Positions 35,399-44,803 of a DNA stretch of 64,000 nucleotides are shown here, piece after piece. Numbering within the stretch: the stretch's first letter is position 1; the number at the start of each line of letters is the position of its first letter. A model generated the notes under the pieces. The model ran no database searches and was not told where the DNA came from. It saw nothing but the letters and a program-made list of their open reading frames with translations. The DNA is from Paenibacillus odorifer. Its GTDB lineage: Bacteria; Bacillota; Bacilli; Paenibacillales; Paenibacillaceae. The stretch lies in assembly GCF_000758725.1 (NCBI RefSeq), contig NZ_CP009428.1:1798001-1862000 (forward strand), written 5' to 3'. The translations under genes and the position numbers were made by a program.

Positions 35399-36448
35399 TT
35401 GAAATCCGCAATCCGTACTGTGTTAATCATTATTCTTTTGCTGGCAGCAGCAGGAGGTGGGGGAGCATGGTACATTTGGAACGGGATGCAGCCGGTAGAG
35501 CCTGCAGGTCCTGCTGTAACATTTACGATAGAGAAGGGCATGGGAAGTGCGGAGATTGCTGATCTGCTTGAGCAGAATGGCATTATCCGTAAGAGTCTTT
35601 TTTTTAAGGGATATTTGAAATGGACTAAAGAAGGTTCTAGCTTCAAAGCAGGTACTTATATCGCTAAGCCGGGTGACAGCTATGATGAACTCATTGCGAG
35701 ATTAAATGCAGGTGATGTAGTTAAGGAAGAAACTGTGGTCTTTACCATCCCCGAAGGATATACTGCTGAGCAGATCGCTAAGAAGCTCGCTGAAGCTTGG
35801 AATCAGGATGCGGCTACTTTTCTTGAAATTATGGATACTGGTGCAGGTTTGAAGGGGATTGATATTCTGGGTATCCCGCAGGATAAGAATCTTCGCCACC
35901 GTCTTGAAGGATATTTATTTCCCGAAACCTATGAACTGGCCAAGGATAGCACGCCCCAGGAAGTTGTAGAAGCACTTTTGGATCAGTTCCAGAAGAAGCT
36001 GGATACGATTCCCGACTGGCAGCAAAAGCTAGAAACGCGTGGATTGTCTCTGCATGAACTGTTAACCGTAGCCTCGCTGGTAGAGCGGGAAGTTGTGGTG
36101 GATAGTGAACGTCCGCTTGTGGCTGGGGTTATTTATAACCGCCTAAAGAAAGAACAGAAGCTGGAGATTGACGCTACCGTTCAATATTTACTCAATAAGC
36201 AGAAGGAAAGACTTTTGTATAAAGATTTAGAAGTTGATAATCCATATAATACGTATAAGAATATTGGACTTCCTCCGGGACCTATTAGTAATCCGGGGCT
36301 GGAGTCCATTCAGGCGGCACTCGAACCAGAAGCTTCTGAATATTATTTCTATGTGACCAAAAAAGATGGTACACAGGGCCATTTGTTTGCTAAGACCTAC
36401 AAGGAACATTTAGCCAATATCGAAAAAAGCAAGCAAGAATCGAAGTAA
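35399..36448 (+). CDS. mltG: Endolytic transglycosylase MltG
   Basis: This 349-residue membrane-anchored enzyme cuts nascent glycan strands and helps set peptidoglycan chain length. It has one N-terminal transmembrane segment (~5-25), a LysM-like region, and the YceG/MltG domain with TVASLVEREVVVDSERPLVAGVIYNRL (catalytic Glu in this block) and NPYNTYKNIGLPPGPISNPG. It starts at TTG 35399 with GTGAGGAA upstream; no ATG precedes the membrane segment. Position behind ruvX/DUF1292 matches yrrL in Bacillus. The gene for the O-methyltransferase TrmR (yrrM), often next, is absent here. Confidence 0.95.
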   Translation: MKSAIRTVLIIILLLAAAGGGGAWYIWNGMQPVEPAGPAVTFTIEKGMGSAEIADLLEQNGIIRKSLFFKGYLKWTKEGSSFKAGTYIAKPGDSYDELIARLNAGDVVKEETVVFTIPEGYTAEQIAKKLAEAWNQDAATFLEIMDTGAGLKGIDILGIPQDKNLRHRLEGYLFPETYELAKDSTPQEVVEALLDQFQKKLDTIPDWQQKLETRGLSLHELLTVASLVEREVVVDSERPLVAGVIYNRLKKEQKLEIDATVQYLLNKQKERLLYKDLEVDNPYNTYKNIGLPPGPISNPGLESIQAALEPEASEYYFYVTKKDGTQGHLFAKTYKEHLANIEKSKQESK

Positions 36449-36504
36449 ACTATTAAAATGAAGAGTGGTGCGGTTGAAATAACTGTACAAGTAGGAGGTA
36501 CAAC

Positions 36505-37437
36505 ATGACTAACAAACCGGAATTGCTGGTGACGGCAGCGTCCTTAGAGGAAGCTGCTGCTCTGCTGGATGCCGGAGCAGATGCGCTGCTCATTGGGGAT
36601 GACCGTTTCGGGATGCGGCTTGCTGGACATTTCTCTCTGGAGGATACAGCGACTGTCGTAGAAATGGCGCATTCGCGAGGCTGCAAAGTGTATGCAAGCT
36701 TGGGTGGGCTGATGTCTAACCGTCTGCTGGATGAGCTTCCTGACTATGTGAAGGCTTTAGGTGAGCTTGGCATTGATGGTGTTGAATTCGGGGATCCAGC
36801 TGTGTTAACCACAGTGAAGAAAGAAGCGCCAGTAATGAAGCTGCACTGGAATGCGGAAATGACTTCCACCAACTATGCGACCGCGAATTATTGGGGACGC
36901 AAGGGGGCTTCTCGTGTCGTGCTGGCCCGTGAGCTGAATATGGATGAAATGACGGAAATGGTTCCGCTTTTGGAGATTGAGGCACAGGTGCAGGTTCATG
37001 GAATGACTAATATATACCATTCCAAGCGGAAGCTTGTTGAAAGCTATATGTCACATCAAGGCCGTCCTAGTGATGGAGGAAGTCTCGGGAAGGAACGCGG
37101 ACTATTTCTGATTGAGGAAGAACGAGATGACCAGAAATTCCCGATTTATGAAGACGAGAACGGCACTCATATTATGAGCTCGGATGATATTTGTATTTTG
37201 GAGGATCTGCATATTCTGATGGCTGCAGGTATACACAGCCTTAAGATTGAGGGACTCTTGAAATCGATAGCGTATAATGTGACGGTTGTGAAGACTTATC
37301 GTAAAGCTATAGATCTTTATGCGGCTGATCCGGAAGGTTATGCCTTCGATGAGGAATGGATGGATGTAATCAGAACGGTGCAGGACCCTGAACGGGAGTT
37401 AAGCTTCGGATTTTTCTATAAAGAGCAAGTATATTAA
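36505..37437 (+). CDS. U32 family protein, YrrN-type (tRNA hydroxylation partner)
   Basis: This 310-residue TIM-barrel U32 protein begins PELLVTAASLEEAAALLDAGADALLIGDDRFGMRL-like and has HWNAEMTSTNYA, RVVLARELNMDEM, VQVHGMTNIYHSKR and SSDDICILEDLHILMAAGIHSLKIEG. U32 pairs in Bacillus (yrrN-yrrO, trhP-type) are known to take part in 5-hydroxyuridine formation at tRNA position 34. This first member lacks the cysteine cluster found in its neighbour, as expected of the partner subunit. It starts at ATG 36505 with GTAGGAGG 7 bases upstream. It is probably co-transcribed with the 37538 gene. Confidence 0.88.
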   Translation: MTNKPELLVTAASLEEAAALLDAGADALLIGDDRFGMRLAGHFSLEDTATVVEMAHSRGCKVYASLGGLMSNRLLDELPDYVKALGELGIDGVEFGDPAVLTTVKKEAPVMKLHWNAEMTSTNYATANYWGRKGASRVVLARELNMDEMTEMVPLLEIEAQVQVHGMTNIYHSKRKLVESYMSHQGRPSDGGSLGKERGLFLIEEERDDQKFPIYEDENGTHIMSSDDICILEDLHILMAAGIHSLKIEGLLKSIAYNVTVVKTYRKAIDLYAADPEGYAFDEEWMDVIRTVQDPERELSFGFFYKEQVY

Positions 37438-37537
37438 GTTTGACAAAAATAAAGAGGTTATAGGTCCCCACGAAGATTAGGACAGCATTTTATAGCATGT
37501 GACTTAGCTTTGTGGGGCGATGGAGGGGAGAACAGGA

Positions 37538-38869
37538 ATGGGAACCATGACAAAGCCGCAATATAAGGGCAAACGTTACCGTCTGGACAAACCGGAGCTC
37601 CTCGCTCCGGCTGGTAATTTGGAAAAATTGAAGTTCGCAGTACACTATGGTGCGGATGCTGTTTATATCGGAGGACAACAATACGGCTTGCGTTCCGGCG
37701 CAGATAATTTCAGCTTCGAGGAAATGCGCGAAGGTGTTGAATTCGCCAAGAAATATGGCGCTAAGGTATTTGTTGCAACAAACATTTATGCTCACAATGA
37801 AGATGTCGCGGGAATTGAAGAATACCTGCGTAACTTATATGAAGCTGGCATTGCTGCTATTATCGTAGCTGATCCAATCATTGTAGATACAGCACGCCGG
37901 TTAGTGCCTGGACTTGAAGTGCATTTGAGTACACAGCAGTCTACATTGAACTGGCAAGCGGTGTCCTTCTGGAAAGAAGAGGGGCTTCCGCGTGTTGTTT
38001 TGGGCCGTGAGACAAGCCTGGAAGAGATTGCTGAGATTAAAAAACATGTCGACATTGAAATCGAAAGCTTCATCCATGGTGCCATGTGCTCCTCATATTC
38101 GGGTCGTTGTGTATTGTCCAACCATTTCACCGACCGTGATTCCAATCGCGGGGGCTGTTGCCAGTCTTGCCGTTGGAAATATGATTTGTTTGAGGATGCA
38201 CGTCCGGAAGGGACTTGGGTGTCTGAGGAAGAGCAGGCTGAAGCGAAATCTCCAGCTCCTCTGCTTCCAGGTGTAACTCAGATTCCACTGCATCAGCAAG
38301 GAGATAATCCCTTCTCCATGGGCTCTAAGGATCTGTGTATGCTGGAAAGTATACCTGAACTGATTGAAGTGGGCATCGACAGCTTCAAGATCGAAGGGCG
38401 AATGAAGTCAATCCACTATGTGGCTACTGTCGTAAATGCATATCGTAAAGCCATTGATGCTTATATGGCAGATCCGGAAGGGTATGAATTGAAGCAGGAA
38501 TGGCTGGATGAGCTTAACAAAGCGGCTAACCGTCCGCTAAACACAGGATTCTTCTATGATACTCCGGATCATGAAGATCATATCTATGAGCCTGAAGAAA
38601 AAGCAGCTCCGTATGATTTTGCCGGACTTGTAATTGAATACGATGCTGAAAGTGGTACGGCACTAGTTCAACAGCGCAATCACTTTAAGCCAGGTCAGGA
38701 AGTAGAATTCTTTGGACCTAACGATACGTTCTTCAAGCAAACGGTTGGCGAAATATGGGATGAGAAAGGCAATTCGCTTGATGCCGCCCGTCATCCACTG
38801 CAACCTATTCGCATGAAGGTAGATCAACCAGTTGCATACTTTGATATGATGCGTAAGAAGAAGTTTTAA
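37538..38869 (+). CDS. U32 family protein, YrrO/TrhP-type (Fe-S, tRNA hydroxylation)
   Basis: This 443-residue protein has KPELLAPAGNLEKLKFAVHYGADAVYIGG in parts, the cysteine-rich block HGAMCSSYSGRCVLSN ... GGCCQSCRW (four or more Cys, probable iron-sulphur site), DLCMLESIPELIEVGIDSFKIEGRM, and a C-terminal U32-associated beta-barrel (~355-440). Family knowledge links it to prephenate-dependent tRNA hydroxylation (YegQ/TrhP). Despite the peptidase name, no protease role is implied. The ATG at 37538 is preferred because GGAGGGG lies 9 bases before it; the ATG at 37520 overlaps that ribosome site. Confidence 0.92.
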   Translation: MGTMTKPQYKGKRYRLDKPELLAPAGNLEKLKFAVHYGADAVYIGGQQYGLRSGADNFSFEEMREGVEFAKKYGAKVFVATNIYAHNEDVAGIEEYLRNLYEAGIAAIIVADPIIVDTARRLVPGLEVHLSTQQSTLNWQAVSFWKEEGLPRVVLGRETSLEEIAEIKKHVDIEIESFIHGAMCSSYSGRCVLSNHFTDRDSNRGGCCQSCRWKYDLFEDARPEGTWVSEEEQAEAKSPAPLLPGVTQIPLHQQGDNPFSMGSKDLCMLESIPELIEVGIDSFKIEGRMKSIHYVATVVNAYRKAIDAYMADPEGYELKQEWLDELNKAANRPLNTGFFYDTPDHEDHIYEPEEKAAPYDFAGLVIEYDAESGTALVQQRNHFKPGQEVEFFGPNDTFFKQTVGEIWDEKGNSLDAARHPLQPIRMKVDQPVAYFDMMRKKKF

Positions 38870-38874
38870 TAAAA

Positions 38875-38916
38875 AACAGGGAAGCTTTTGGTCATCCAAG
38901 AGCCTCCCTGTTTTTC
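38875..38916 (+). terminator. Terminator of the U32 pair
   Basis: AACAGGGA (38875-38882) and GCTTTTGG pair with CCAAGAGC and TCCCTGTT (38905-38912) around a 4-nt loop, with T-run. Confidence 0.88.
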
Positions 38917-39081
38917 TTTTTGACAAAGCGAACAATAAGTTATATATATTAGGGATTAACAAATATATCCAAGGGAGGAGGTCCAACAAGCTATTTATTA
39001 TGATTAAACATACATAGGTTAAAAGTTGTAAAAAAAGTCTCGTAAAGCTAAGGAAAAAGACCTAATACGCCGATATATATA

Positions 39082-39110
39082 TTGGTTAACGCTTTCATGC
39101 GTATTCTAAT
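39082..39110 (+). promoter_or_regulatory. Promoter with embedded cre before the first chemoreceptor
   Basis: TTGGTT (39082-39087) and TCTAAT (39105-39110) are 17 bases apart. Inside, the minus-strand reading of 39084-39097, TGAAAGCGTTAACC, matches the cre pattern at all but the last position. A CcpA protein bound there would block RNA polymerase. Confidence 0.62.
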
Positions 39111-39131
39111 ATTAGCGGGTAGGTGATCAAG

Positions 39132-41375
39132 ATGGGGGATCCTGATCAAGATAGTATTAGTGAAAAGCATAATGAGAGAAGGTTTAGCATGAATAAAAAG
39201 AATAAGAAATCGGCGATTACAGGAAAGAAGGAAACAAGCAAGATTGAAGGGGCAGGCAAGACACCTAAGTTTAATTTGAAGAATGGAATAGATTTACGGG
39301 GACAGATCAAAAGAGTTAATCCTATGGAATCTGTTGGCGTGAAGATATTCCTGATATTTTTGTGTGCAATTGTAATTGTGGTAATGGCACTTGGACTGCT
39401 ATCTTATTCAAAAGCCAAGAAGACAATTAAGAACAACGTATCGGAAGCCTACCGTCAGACTATTATTCAGACCTCAGAGAAGTTAGATATTACTTTGAAG
39501 CAGTACGAGAACTTGGCTTTACAGCTTTATTTTGATGCGCAGATGCAAGAAGATTTGAAGTCTTTAGTGACTGCACAATCTTCCTATGAGAAATTTGAAG
39601 CTACAAGCGCAGTAAGTAAAAAGTTGTCCAGTCAGATTACAACGGATTCTAATATTCTTAGTGTTTCTTTGATCCCGGAGTCACCTGATCAAGACATTGT
39701 TACAAGTGGCAGTGGCGGCATTAAGTTAGATAACATTAGAGAACAAGAATGGTATAAGAAGATTGTCGACAACACTGCATCTTATGAATCCTACTATTCT
39801 AAAGGTGATGGTGATGCGGCCAAGAACATATGGTTCTCTACAGCTGTTCAAGGTGATGGAGACAAAAATATTGCTATGGCAAGATCTCTCAAAACCCTGG
39901 GCTCAGGTACAGGATACATAGTCATCCTTGTGTTGAAGAATACATTGCTGGAGGAATCATTCGCAAGTGTCCAGCTGGGAGATGGCTCTCGAATTCAACT
40001 TGTCACTCCTGATGGAACCGTAGTAGCTTCTTCGGATTCAAAAGACGATGGTAAACCTTCAGAGTTTGCTTTTATTCAGGCAAGTAAAAAAGATAACAAG
40101 AGTTTGGATGAAAAAGATACAAACGGGGAAGAAATCCTTGCTGTCTTTAATCCAATGATCCGGGCGGATTGGAAGTTGGCAGGGGTAGTCCCAACAGATG
40201 AGCTAGTGAAAGAAGCACGTCCGATTCTGTTGACTACTTTTATTGCGGCTGCTGGCGCGGCTCTTCTAGCCATAGTAATCGGGATTTGGATGGTGCGTAT
40301 GATTGCTCGTCCTCTAGCTCGCTTGAAGGATCTTATGGTACAAGGTGCAGGTGGTGATCTTAGTGTACGTACAGAATATGTATCTAAGGATGAAATTGGC
40401 CAGCTGTCAGCTTCCTTTAACGTGATGATGGAGCGTATTACTGAGCTTGTATCGCAAACGACAGAAACCGCTCGGGATGTGCTGGAGACCGCTGGTGAGC
40501 TTGGTGAAGCCTCACGTAAGACAGCTATTTCTGCGAAGGAAATCGCAGCCGCTACGGAAGAAATTGCCGGTGGGGCAGGCAGCCTGGCGCTCGAAGCTGA
40601 ACGTGGTAATGAGCTTACAGATGTGATAGCTACGCAAATGCAGACTGTGATTTATGCCAACACTGAAATGGATGAAGCAGCACGTGGGGTTGGTGAAGCT
40701 AGTGCTCAAGGTGCTAAGCAATTAACGGACCTGCTGGATCAGACCAGCCGCACTGGAGAAAAAACAAGTGCGCTTGTCGAACGTGTCAACCACCTGAAGG
40801 AGACCGTATTCTCCGTAATTAAGGTGTTGGATGTGATGAAGAGTATCACGCAGCAGACGAATATTTTATCATTAAATGCGACAATAGAAGCCGCTCGTGC
40901 AGGAGAAGCTGGTAAGGGCTTTATGGTAGTTGCGGGTGAAGTGCGGCAGCTTGCTGACCAATCGAAGCAATCTATTGCCCTTGTTGCTGGAATTACGGAT
41001 AAGATCATGGCGGAAATGAACGAAACGGAAGCTGTATTATCCGAAGTAGCACCACTGTTTAAAGAACAAGTAAGCTCTGTGAAGAGTACAAGTGATATCT
41101 TCTTGTCCGTAAAAGGACAGATGGATGAATTCATAACAAGCTTAGAATCGGTAACAACAGCGATTAGCAGTCTGAATCATTCACAAGGTGTGTTGTCAGA
41201 GGCTATGGGGAATGTTAGCGCCGTAGCAGAACAGTCTTCAGCAACTTCCGAAGAAGTAGCTTCCCTCAGTAATGAACAGCAAAATGTAAGTGATCAACTC
41301 GTTTCATTATCTGGCAAGCTGGAAAGTGCTTCAGGTCAATTGAAGGACAAGCTGTCATTATTCACTATAAAATGA
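39132..41375 (+). CDS. Methyl-accepting chemotaxis protein, dCache-type (copy 1)
   Basis: This 747-residue transmembrane chemoreceptor has a long charged N-terminal leader (~1-65), TM1 (~72-95), an extracellular Cache-like sensor (~100-360), TM2 (~370-390), HAMP (~392-445) and a cytoplasmic signalling domain with the hairpin tip [19 protein letters not shown]. It would signal to CheA/CheW. ATG 39132 is chosen because AGGTGATC, a strong anti-SD match, precedes it; ATG 39189 is an alternative 19 codons inside. It is a paralogue of the 59534 protein, and the two flank the mannan cluster. Expression is probably under CcpA, since a cre box overlaps the promoter. The ligand is unknown; a sugar-loaded binding protein or mannan sugar is inferred. 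Confidence 0.92.
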   Translation: MGDPDQDSISEKHNERRFSMNKKNKKSAITGKKETSKIEGAGKTPKFNLKNGIDLRGQIKRVNPMESVGVKIFLIFLCAIVIVVMALGLLSYSKAKKTIKNNVSEAYRQTIIQTSEKLDITLKQYENLALQLYFDAQMQEDLKSLVTAQSSYEKFEATSAVSKKLSSQITTDSNILSVSLIPESPDQDIVTSGSGGIKLDNIREQEWYKKIVDNTASYESYYSKGDGDAAKNIWFSTAVQGDGDKNIAMARSLKTLGSGTGYIVILVLKNTLLEESFASVQLGDGSRIQLVTPDGTVVASSDSKDDGKPSEFAFIQASKKDNKSLDEKDTNGEEILAVFNPMIRADWKLAGVVPTDELVKEARPILLTTFIAAAGAALLAIVIGIWMVRMIARPLARLKDLMVQGAGGDLSVRTEYVSKDEIGQLSASFNVMMERITELVSQTTETARDVLETAGELGEASRKTAISAKEIAAATEEIAGGAGSLALEAERGNELTDVIATQMQTVIYANTEMDEAARGVGEASAQGAKQLTDLLDQTSRTGEKTSALVERVNHLKETVFSVIKVLDVMKSITQQTNILSLNATIEAARAGEAGKGFMVVAGEVRQLADQSKQSIALVAGITDKIMAEMNETEAVLSEVAPLFKEQVSSVKSTSDIFLSVKGQMDEFITSLESVTTAISSLNHSQGVLSEAMGNVSAVAEQSSATSEEVASLSNEQQNVSDQLVSLSGKLESASGQLKDKLSLFTIK

Positions 41376-41409
41376 GTGGATTCATCACTAATCTCTAAAT
41401 TGTTTACCT

Positions 41410-41447
41410 AACAAAACCGCTTCTTCAACATGAAGAGGCGGTTTGTT
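41410..41447 (+). terminator. Terminator after chemoreceptor 1
   Basis: AACAAAACCGC (41410-41420) pairs with GCGGTTTGTT (41438-41447), with inner TTCTTCA/TGAAGA pairing. It separates the chemoreceptor from the histidine kinase. Confidence 0.85.
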
Positions 41448-41473
41448 GTTGTGTAATGAAGAACTACACCGTA

Positions 41474-41520
41474 TAATAACTTTGTTAGGTATTTGTTATA
41501 ATTTAATAACAAGTTAGGTA
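41474..41520 (+). promoter_or_regulatory. Direct-repeat regulatory element before the kinase gene
   Basis: TAATAAC-TTT-GTTAGGTA (41474-41491) is repeated as TAATAAC-AA-GTTAGGTA (41504-41520), about 30 bases apart (three helical turns). A TATAAT lies between them at 41497-41502 without a good -35. A related element, in the other orientation, occurs before the ABC operon at 52622-52648. Regulator not identified. Confidence 0.5.
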
Positions 41521-41544
41521 AAAAGTATTAAGGAGAAGGACCAA

Positions 41545-43425
41545 ATGAAAGGTAGACGCATCTCTGGCTGGTGGTCCGTTATCGGGGACATGAGCATGGA
41601 ACGCAAGCTGCTCCTCGTCTTTTTAATTATCATTACCCTCCCGCTATCCTTCATCAGTGTATTTACCTTCAAGAGCTACTCAGAATCTATTCAGGGGAAC
41701 ACTATTGCTTATTCTGAGAAATTAATCGATCAAATGATGGATGGAGTAGACGATTATATCGAAGATATGAAGCGTATTTCATCTATGCCCGCCTATGTGA
41801 ATGATATCAAACTTAATTTAATACGTTCAAACCGCTACCATGAGCAGAAAAAGATTATGGGAGGCGCAACTGGGAGTGCTACTTTATCACCCGGTGATTT
41901 TGATCTACTGTTGTCCATTCAACGGGGGATAGAGGGCAACATTTCGTTTATTAACAATATTAAGCGAGGCGCGAACTCGGTTTATATTTTTGACGCTTAC
42001 GGAAATGGTTATTATTCTGCGAAGGATGGTGGCGTACGGCTCGATCTCGAGCAAAGCTATAAATACTGGAGCCAGCAGACTAAGGATTCCAGCGGAGAAG
42101 CATTATTGTTCGGTACTCAGGCGTATACAAGTAATCTGCAGAGCACCCGATATGCTTTTACCGTTGTTCGCAAAATCGTGGATGGCTTGTTAAATCCAAT
42201 CGGGCTGATTGCGGTTGAAGCGAATATTAGCAATTTGGAGAATCAAGTTACGGAGCTGGATAAAGTCACCCATGGGAAGTCGTTGATTGTGGATGAGAAA
42301 GGAATGGTCATCTACGACAGCGACAAGAAGCTGCTGGCCACAGATATTTCTGATTCAGACTTGTTCAAAAGAGTTGGGGGAATTTCTGGAAGCTTCTATG
42401 ATACAGTCAACGGAAAAGAGCGCTTAAATATATACTCTGGTTCTGCCAAAACCAATTGGAAGGTAATTATCTCTATACCTGTTGATGTACTGATGCGTGA
42501 TGTGAAGGTGACCCGTAATACAACACTTGCTGCTACATTAAGTATCATTGTACTGGCGTTAATTATTTCGATTATTCTTTCCGTTGCCCTTACTAAATCG
42601 CTGACTCAAATGATTCAATTGATGAAAAAAGTTCAGGGTGGCGATCTGGATGTGATGTTCAGAGTTAAACGGCGTGACGAAATTGGTCTGCTGGGGCATC
42701 AATTCAATCGTATGTTAGCCCGAATCAGGCAGCTAATTCAGGATATCTACCGCATAGAAGAACAGAAAAAGGAAGCAGAGCTTCATGCGCTGCAGAGCCA
42801 AATCAATCCTCATTTTATCTATAACACACTGGAGTCGATCCGAATGACCGCTGAGCTGAATGATGATGTCGAAGCTGCGGATATGATCTCTATTCTGGGC
42901 AAACTGCTACGGTATAGTACAAGTGATCTGAGCGGTAATACGACATTGAAGCAAGAGCTTGGATATGTGCGTAATTATGTTGAGCTGCTTAACTATCGTT
43001 ATCCTAACCGGTTTTTGCTGGATATTGATGTGCCGAAGGCGTTAGATAATTACTCTATTATCAAGCTGGTCTTCCAGCCCATCATTGAGAATGCTGCTTA
43101 TCATGGCTTAGATGATAATAAGCCGCAAATGCATTTAAGCATCCACTGTGAGATTACAGAGCAAATGCTGTTGTTTCATATCAAAGACGACGGTATCGGA
43201 ATGGATGAGAAGACTTTGGAGAAATTGAATGATGGGCTGCAGAACGAAAGTCCTCCTAAGAAAAGCATTAACGGGGGCATAGGCATGAAAAATGTACAGC
43301 AGCGAGTGCGTCTTCATTATGGAGCGGCATTTGGGATCCAGGTATATAGTGAGCTTGGACGAGGGACCGATGTTATTTTGTCGCTGCCATTACTGGAGCC
43401 GGAAATGATTGGCTTACCTGAGTAA
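41545..43425 (+). CDS. YesM/LytS-type sensor histidine kinase
   Basis: This 626-residue kinase has TM1 (~21-43), a ~280-residue extracellular sensor, TM2 (~325-348), HAMP (~350-400), the internal histidine block LQSQINPHFIYNTLESIRM with the phosphorylated His at about 430, and an ATPase domain with NAAYHGL and DDGIGM and GGIGMKNVQQRV. It starts at ATG 41545 after AAGGAGAAGG. It is directly followed by a sugar-binding lipoprotein gene (43448) with no permeases, suggesting that the lipoprotein presents sugar to the kinase. No response regulator is adjacent; the only one in the window is the YesN-type gene at 51585, the likely partner. Confidence 0.93.
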   Translation: MKGRRISGWWSVIGDMSMERKLLLVFLIIITLPLSFISVFTFKSYSESIQGNTIAYSEKLIDQMMDGVDDYIEDMKRISSMPAYVNDIKLNLIRSNRYHEQKKIMGGATGSATLSPGDFDLLLSIQRGIEGNISFINNIKRGANSVYIFDAYGNGYYSAKDGGVRLDLEQSYKYWSQQTKDSSGEALLFGTQAYTSNLQSTRYAFTVVRKIVDGLLNPIGLIAVEANISNLENQVTELDKVTHGKSLIVDEKGMVIYDSDKKLLATDISDSDLFKRVGGISGSFYDTVNGKERLNIYSGSAKTNWKVIISIPVDVLMRDVKVTRNTTLAATLSIIVLALIISIILSVALTKSLTQMIQLMKKVQGGDLDVMFRVKRRDEIGLLGHQFNRMLARIRQLIQDIYRIEEQKKEAELHALQSQINPHFIYNTLESIRMTAELNDDVEAADMISILGKLLRYSTSDLSGNTTLKQELGYVRNYVELLNYRYPNRFLLDIDVPKALDNYSIIKLVFQPIIENAAYHGLDDNKPQMHLSIHCEITEQMLLFHIKDDGIGMDEKTLEKLNDGLQNESPPKKSINGGIGMKNVQQRVRLHYGAAFGIQVYSELGRGTDVILSLPLLEPEMIGLPE

Positions 43426-43447
43426 CGAAATAAGAGGGGGCTGTCCG

Positions 43448-44758
43448 TTGAAGGGGTTGAAATTAGAATGGACTATGCGAACCATACTGTTACTTCTCTT
43501 GGTGTTATTGAGTAGTAGCTGTGCCAATAACAATAAGCAGGCGCAATCCACTCCGCCTCCAGTTGGAGACGAGGTGATGTCTGACTTGTCCGGCACCATA
43601 GTCATGATGACCAATCGAATAGATCTGATTGAGAACGGAACTTTTCAAGGATACGCGGACCAGTTTAAACAGAGATACCCCGAAGCCAATGTGGAATTTG
43701 AAGGTTTGTCCAATTATGCAACGGATATTCTGGTACGGCTGTCCACGAAAGATGCCGGTGATGTACTGCTGCTTCCGGTGAATCTTCCGGCAAAGGAGCT
43801 GGATTATTTTTTCGAACCGCTGGATGAAGAAACCGCTGCTAGTGAGCGTTTCACTTCTTTTGCTACGTATAACGGGAAACGTTATGGGCTGTCCACTGGG
43901 ACTACTACGGTTGGGATTGTCTATAATAAAAGGGCATTCGAAAAAGCAGGGATAACTACTGTTCCGAAGACACTGGATGAATTCTACGAAGCTTGTGCGA
44001 AATTAAAACAAGCGGGTATTATCCCCCTATATATGAATTATGGGGCCGTCTGGCCTTTACGTGAATGGGGGAACAGTCTGGTTAACTATATGACAGGCAA
44101 TCCAGAGTATCTAAATAATATGGTAAATGAGGATAGCCCATGGCAGCTTGATAATGAGTGGGGGAAATCAATTTCCATTGCTCGAACCTTAATTGGTAAA
44201 GGCTACGTAGAAGATGAACTATTCTCGAACAATTGGGAGATATCAAAGACTAGGCTAGCTAAAGGTCAAGCAGGAATGTATTTACTGGGGAATTGGACGA
44301 TTGGACAAGTCCTTGATGTGGGGGCTGAACCGGATGATATAGGATTCTTCCCGTTTCCTTATGATAATGGCAGCACTCATTATGCACCGATCAATCCAGA
44401 TTGGTTCATGGGGGTTAGTAAATACACCAAGAACAAAGAGCTTGCTATGGCGTGGTTGAATTTTTTTGTAAAGGAGACTTCCTATCGGGATGACTGGGGA
44501 TTCCTTCCGGCTGATGGAAGCTTGAATTCCTCTATGTCGCAGTACCGTGAGTTTTTATCTTATAAGCCTAAGCTACTTGATGCTACCGTACAAAGTGATG
44601 CGTTCATCGATCTGGCGAATAGAGCCAAGCTGTCCTTTTGGTCCGGGGATTACATTCAGGAGTTACTGGCTGCGCCTGATTTACAAAAGGCTTTTGACGA
44701 ATTGAATGCAAAATGGAAGGAAGCGCGGGCAGGAACATCAGAAACTTCTCAGCCTTAA
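43448..44758 (+). CDS. Sugar-binding lipoprotein linked to the kinase
   Basis: This 436-residue family 1 solute-binding protein has a signal peptide with lipobox LSSSC (~Cys 27). It resembles the 52684 importer protein through the whole length (GDVLLLPVNL, FFEPLDEE, YGLSTGTTTVGIVYNKRAF, VPKTLDEFYEA, GQAGMYLLGNWTIGQVLD). TTG 43448 is chosen, 7 bases after GAGGGGG; this start overlaps nothing and gives the proper signal peptide. The gene begins 22 bases after the kinase stop and no permease follows, so a sensing role with the kinase is likely, as known for XylFII-LytS. Use as an alternative binding protein for the 54180/55065 permeases cannot be excluded. Confidence 0.88.
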   Translation: MKGLKLEWTMRTILLLLLVLLSSSCANNNKQAQSTPPPVGDEVMSDLSGTIVMMTNRIDLIENGTFQGYADQFKQRYPEANVEFEGLSNYATDILVRLSTKDAGDVLLLPVNLPAKELDYFFEPLDEETAASERFTSFATYNGKRYGLSTGTTTVGIVYNKRAFEKAGITTVPKTLDEFYEACAKLKQAGIIPLYMNYGAVWPLREWGNSLVNYMTGNPEYLNNMVNEDSPWQLDNEWGKSISIARTLIGKGYVEDELFSNNWEISKTRLAKGQAGMYLLGNWTIGQVLDVGAEPDDIGFFPFPYDNGSTHYAPINPDWFMGVSKYTKNKELAMAWLNFFVKETSYRDDWGFLPADGSLNSSMSQYREFLSYKPKLLDATVQSDAFIDLANRAKLSFWSGDYIQELLAAPDLQKAFDELNAKWKEARAGTSETSQP

Positions 44759-44803
44759 AGTTAGTACTACATAAATTTGATGACATTCTCTGGAGGGTTA
44801 TAT

